A DNA stretch of 15,382 nt from Rikenellaceae bacterium (GTDB lineage: Bacteria > Bacteroidota > Bacteroidia > Bacteroidales > UBA932): positions 1 through 15,382 of the forward strand of contig JAAZIW010000100.1 of NCBI GenBank assembly GCA_012800665.1, written 5' to 3'. Of the stretch, positions 13,634 to 15,382 are shown piece after piece. Each line of letters starts with the position of its first letter. The stretch's first letter is position 1. Position numbers and translations under genes: made by a program. The notes beneath the pieces are model-generated. The model saw only the letters and a program-made list of their open reading frames with translations. It did no database searches and was not told the DNA's origin.

Positions 13634-14194
13634 ATGAGACATAATAAAGCAGTAAATCATCTCGGCCGTAAGAGCGGTCACCGCAAGGCAATGCTTGCCA
13701 ATATGGCTTCTTCGCTTATCATGCATAAGCGCATTACCACGACCGTTGCCAAAGCGAAAGCTCTGAAGCCGTATCTCGAGCCTCTTGTAACCAAGAGCAA
13801 GGAAGACACTACCCATAACAGGCGCATTGTTTTCAGTTATCTTAAAGACAAGCAGGCAGTTGCAGAGCTTTTCCGCACCATCGCCCCTAAAATCATGGAT
13901 CGCCCCGGCGGATACCTTCGTGTACTCCATGTAGGCTTCCGTAAGGGAGATGCCGCTGATATGGCTCTGGTAGAGTTTGTGGATTTCAATGAGGCCGCTC
14001 TCGAAACTACGGTTAAGAAGGCTTCTGAAAAGAAGACAACGCGTCGCAGCCGCTCCAAGAAGGCCGCTGAGGCCGCCCCTGAAGCTCCTGCAGCCGAGGC
14101 TCCTGCAGCCGAGGCTCCCGCAGCCGAGGTAAGCGAAGCTGAAGCAGTCACCGAGCCCGAAGCTCCTGCAGAAGAGGCTCCAAAGAGCGAATAA
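13634..14194 (+). CDS. rplQ: 50S ribosomal protein L17 (bL17) with Ala/Pro/Glu-rich tail
   Basis: L17 is located near the exit of the peptide tunnel. The first 115 or so residues are the conserved fold: MRHNKAVNHLGRKSGHRKAM, then the TTVAKAKALKPYLEPLVTK segment and the C-terminal GGYLRVLHVGFRKGDAADMA. After this comes a basic linker (KKTTRRSRSKKA) and a tail of about 40 residues rich in alanine, proline and glutamate, with three copies of APAAE. The total of 186 residues is well above the roughly 120-130 of most bacteria, but tails of this kind are common in Bacteroidota. The gene starts 2 bases after rpoA and is the last gene before the terminator. Confidence 0.96.
   Translation: MRHNKAVNHLGRKSGHRKAMLANMASSLIMHKRITTTVAKAKALKPYLEPLVTKSKEDTTHNRRIVFSYLKDKQAVAELFRTIAPKIMDRPGGYLRVLHVGFRKGDAADMALVEFVDFNEAALETTVKKASEKKTTRRSRSKKAAEAAPEAPAAEAPAAEAPAAEVSEAEAVTEPEAPAEEAPKSE
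14084..14128 (+). repeat. Tandem 15-bp repeat inside rplQ
   Basis: Three head-to-tail copies of GCTCCTGCAGCCGAG (14084-14098, 14099-14113, 14114-14128; the third has one T-to-C change) encode APAAE three times in the acidic tail of L17. The near-identity of the copies points to recent slippage, so copy number may differ between strains. The frame is kept because the unit is five codons. Confidence 0.85.
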
Positions 14195-14210
14195 TATACA
14201 GGACTGAATT

Positions 14211-14257
14211 AAAAACCCACGGAGAACTTATGACTTTGTGGGTTTTTTATTATTTTT
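14211..14257 (+). terminator. Intrinsic terminator of the rplP-rplQ operon
   Basis: AAAAACCCAC (14211-14220) pairs perfectly with GTGGGTTTTT (14238-14247) across a 17-base loop, and a T-rich tract runs on to 14257 (six T, then AT, TA and five T). It begins 16 bases after the rplQ stop. The A-run before the stem means it could also work on the opposite strand, but no gene points that way here. Confidence 0.88.
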
Positions 14258-14258
14258 G
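14229..14258 (+). promoter_or_regulatory. Putative promoter of hppA inside the terminator T-tract
   Basis: TATTTTTG at 14251-14258 is a full match to the Bacteroidota -7 element TAnnTTTG. The -33 element is weak: TATG at 14229-14232, 18 bases upstream. Transcription would begin near 14264, leaving a leader of about 20 bases before the hppA ATG at 14283. The -7 element shares bases with the T-tract of the terminator, so T-richness alone could explain the match. Confidence 0.45.
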
Positions 14259-14282
14259 CAAAATAATCAACGAGAAAAATCT

Positions 14283-15382
14283 ATGAATCCTTTATTCTAT
14301 CTGGTACCCGCAGCATCGATTATTGCACTTTTCTTCGCCTGGCTGTTCTATCGCCAAATGCTCAAAGAAGACGAAGGTACCCCCACAATGAAAGAAATTG
14401 CCCGATATGTACGAGAGGGCGCAATGACCTACCTCAAACAACAATACAAGGTAGTAGGAATTGTATTTATAGTTTTGGCGGCAATTTTTGCCGTAATGGC
14501 TTACGTTTTCAAGATACAAAACCCATGGATGCCTTTCGCCTTCCTTACCGGCGGTTTCTTCAGCGCCCTGGCCGGCTATATCGGCATGCGTACAGCCACC
14601 TTTGCCTCCGCCAGAACGGCCAATGCAGTAGGCAAGTCATTCAACAAGGGACTTAAAATCGCTTTCCGCAGCGGAGCCGTAATGGGACTTACCGTGGTTG
14701 GTTTAGGACTTTTAGACATCAGTCTTTGGTGGTTCATACTTCAAAGCGTATACGACCCCACCAACACTCAAAATTTAGTCGTTATCACCACCACCATGCT
14801 TACATTCGGCATGGGCGCATCCACACAAGCGCTCTTCGCCCGCGTGGGCGGCGGTATCTATACCAAATGCGCCGATGTCGGTGCGGATATAGTCGGCAAG
14901 GTAGAGGCGGATATTCCTGAAGATGACCCCCGCAACCCCGCCACCATAGCGGATAATGTGGGTGATAATGTAGGAGATGTGGCAGGCATGGGCGCCGACC
15001 TTTACGAAAGCTATTGCGGCAGCATCCTCGCCACCATGGCTCTCGGCGCATCCGCATTTTTCGGCGACACTACCATGCAATTAAAGGCCATCTTCGCCCC
15101 TATGGCCATAGCGGCTATCGGCATAGTGCTTTCTGTTTTGGGTATTTACGCTGTTCGCACCAAAGACGGCGCATCACTCAAAGACTTGCTCGGCAGCCTT
15201 TCGCGCGGCACAAATCTATCCGCCGTCCTTATCGCTGTTTTTACTTTCATCATATTCAAAGCGCTTGGTTTCGAGAATTGGTGGCAGATTTCGCTCAGCG
15301 TGATAAGCGGTCTTCTTGCCGGAGTCATTATAGGCAAGGTAACCGAATATTATACATCTCACTCCTATAAGCCCACCCGAAA
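14283..15382 (+). CDS. hppA: Membrane-bound ion-pumping pyrophosphatase (partial, 3' end outside window)
   Basis: This integral membrane enzyme hydrolyses cytosolic pyrophosphate and uses the energy to pump H+, Na+ or both outward. The window holds the first 366 codons, about half of a family that is usually 650-800 residues or more. At least seven hydrophobic helices are visible. The diagnostic catalytic loop is intact: GGGIYTKCADVGAD (residues 189-202), then KVEADIPEDDPRNPATIADN (206-225) and VGDNVGDVAGMGADLYESY, which supply the lysine and aspartates that hold Mg-pyrophosphate. E242 (in YES) is at the position of the gate glutamate. The residue that decides potassium dependence lies downstream, outside the window. 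Known Bacteroides enzymes of this group pump both Na+ and H+, so the same is possible here. The gene has its own putative promoter and is not part of the ribosomal operon. Confidence 0.95.
   Translation, partial: MNPLFYLVPAASIIALFFAWLFYRQMLKEDEGTPTMKEIARYVREGAMTYLKQQYKVVGIVFIVLAAIFAVMAYVFKIQNPWMPFAFLTGGFFSALAGYIGMRTATFASARTANAVGKSFNKGLKIAFRSGAVMGLTVVGLGLLDISLWWFILQSVYDPTNTQNLVVITTTMLTFGMGASTQALFARVGGGIYTKCADVGADIVGKVEADIPEDDPRNPATIADNVGDNVGDVAGMGADLYESYCGSILATMALGASAFFGDTTMQLKAIFAPMAIAAIGIVLSVLGIYAVRTKDGASLKDLLGSLSRGTNLSAVLIAVFTFIIFKALGFENWWQISLSVISGLLAGVIIGKVTEYYTSHSYKPTR

Noticed and set aside
1..15382. Mobile element, CRISPR array, tRNA gene, toxin-antitoxin or defence genes
   Set aside because: I looked for transposase or integrase motifs, spaced direct repeats, cloverleaf-like stretches and small gene pairs and saw none; all long open stretches are accounted for by core genes.

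Overview
The window comes from a member of the Bacteroidota, most likely the order Bacteroidales. Three things point there. The gene run ftsX, DUF3098, uppP is typical of that phylum. DUF3098 and DUF4294 are families known almost only from it. The clearest promoter, upstream of rplP, matches the phylum's consensus TTG-N19-TAnnTTTG rather than the sigma-70 form. Every supported gene is on the + strand. I saw no tRNA, rRNA, CRISPR array, insertion sequence or phage gene.

Region 1 (1-3360) is a cell-envelope cluster: the 3' part of ftsX (divisome/peptidoglycan hydrolase control), a small DUF3098 membrane protein, uppP (undecaprenyl-pyrophosphate recycling), lpxH (lipid A synthesis; its start codon overlaps the uppP stop) and an exported DUF4294 protein that starts with GTG. 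Region 2 (3361-3601) is a 241-base AT-rich gap with a hairpin, an A/T tract, a strong Bacteroidota-type promoter and a leader of about 80 bases.

Region 3 (3602-14194) is a tight run of 22 genes: rplP-rpmC-rpsQ-rplN-rplX-rplE-rpsN-rpsH-rplF-rplR-rpsE-rpmD-rplO-secY-map-infA-rpmJ-rpsM-rpsK-rpsD-rpoA-rplQ. These are the last three genes of the S10 operon followed by the full spc and alpha operons. They make ribosomal proteins, the protein-export channel, methionine aminopeptidase, IF1 and the RNA polymerase alpha subunit. Gaps between genes are 2 to 32 bases, so one transcript is likely. A strong intrinsic terminator (14211-14257) ends it. Region 4 (14283-end) is the 5' part of a membrane-bound, ion-pumping pyrophosphatase gene (hppA) with a putative promoter inside the T-tract of that terminator.

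I found no unknown biological system; the gene content is core housekeeping. The most notable point is architectural. The S10 cluster is cut exactly between rpsC and rplP: the genes normally upstream of rplP (rpsJ to rpsC) are missing here, and the envelope cluster and a dedicated promoter stand in their place. Second, four consecutive genes (rplR, rpsE, rpmD, rplO) carry Shine-Dalgarno sequences, in a phylum that mostly does without them, while most other genes of the same operon lack them.
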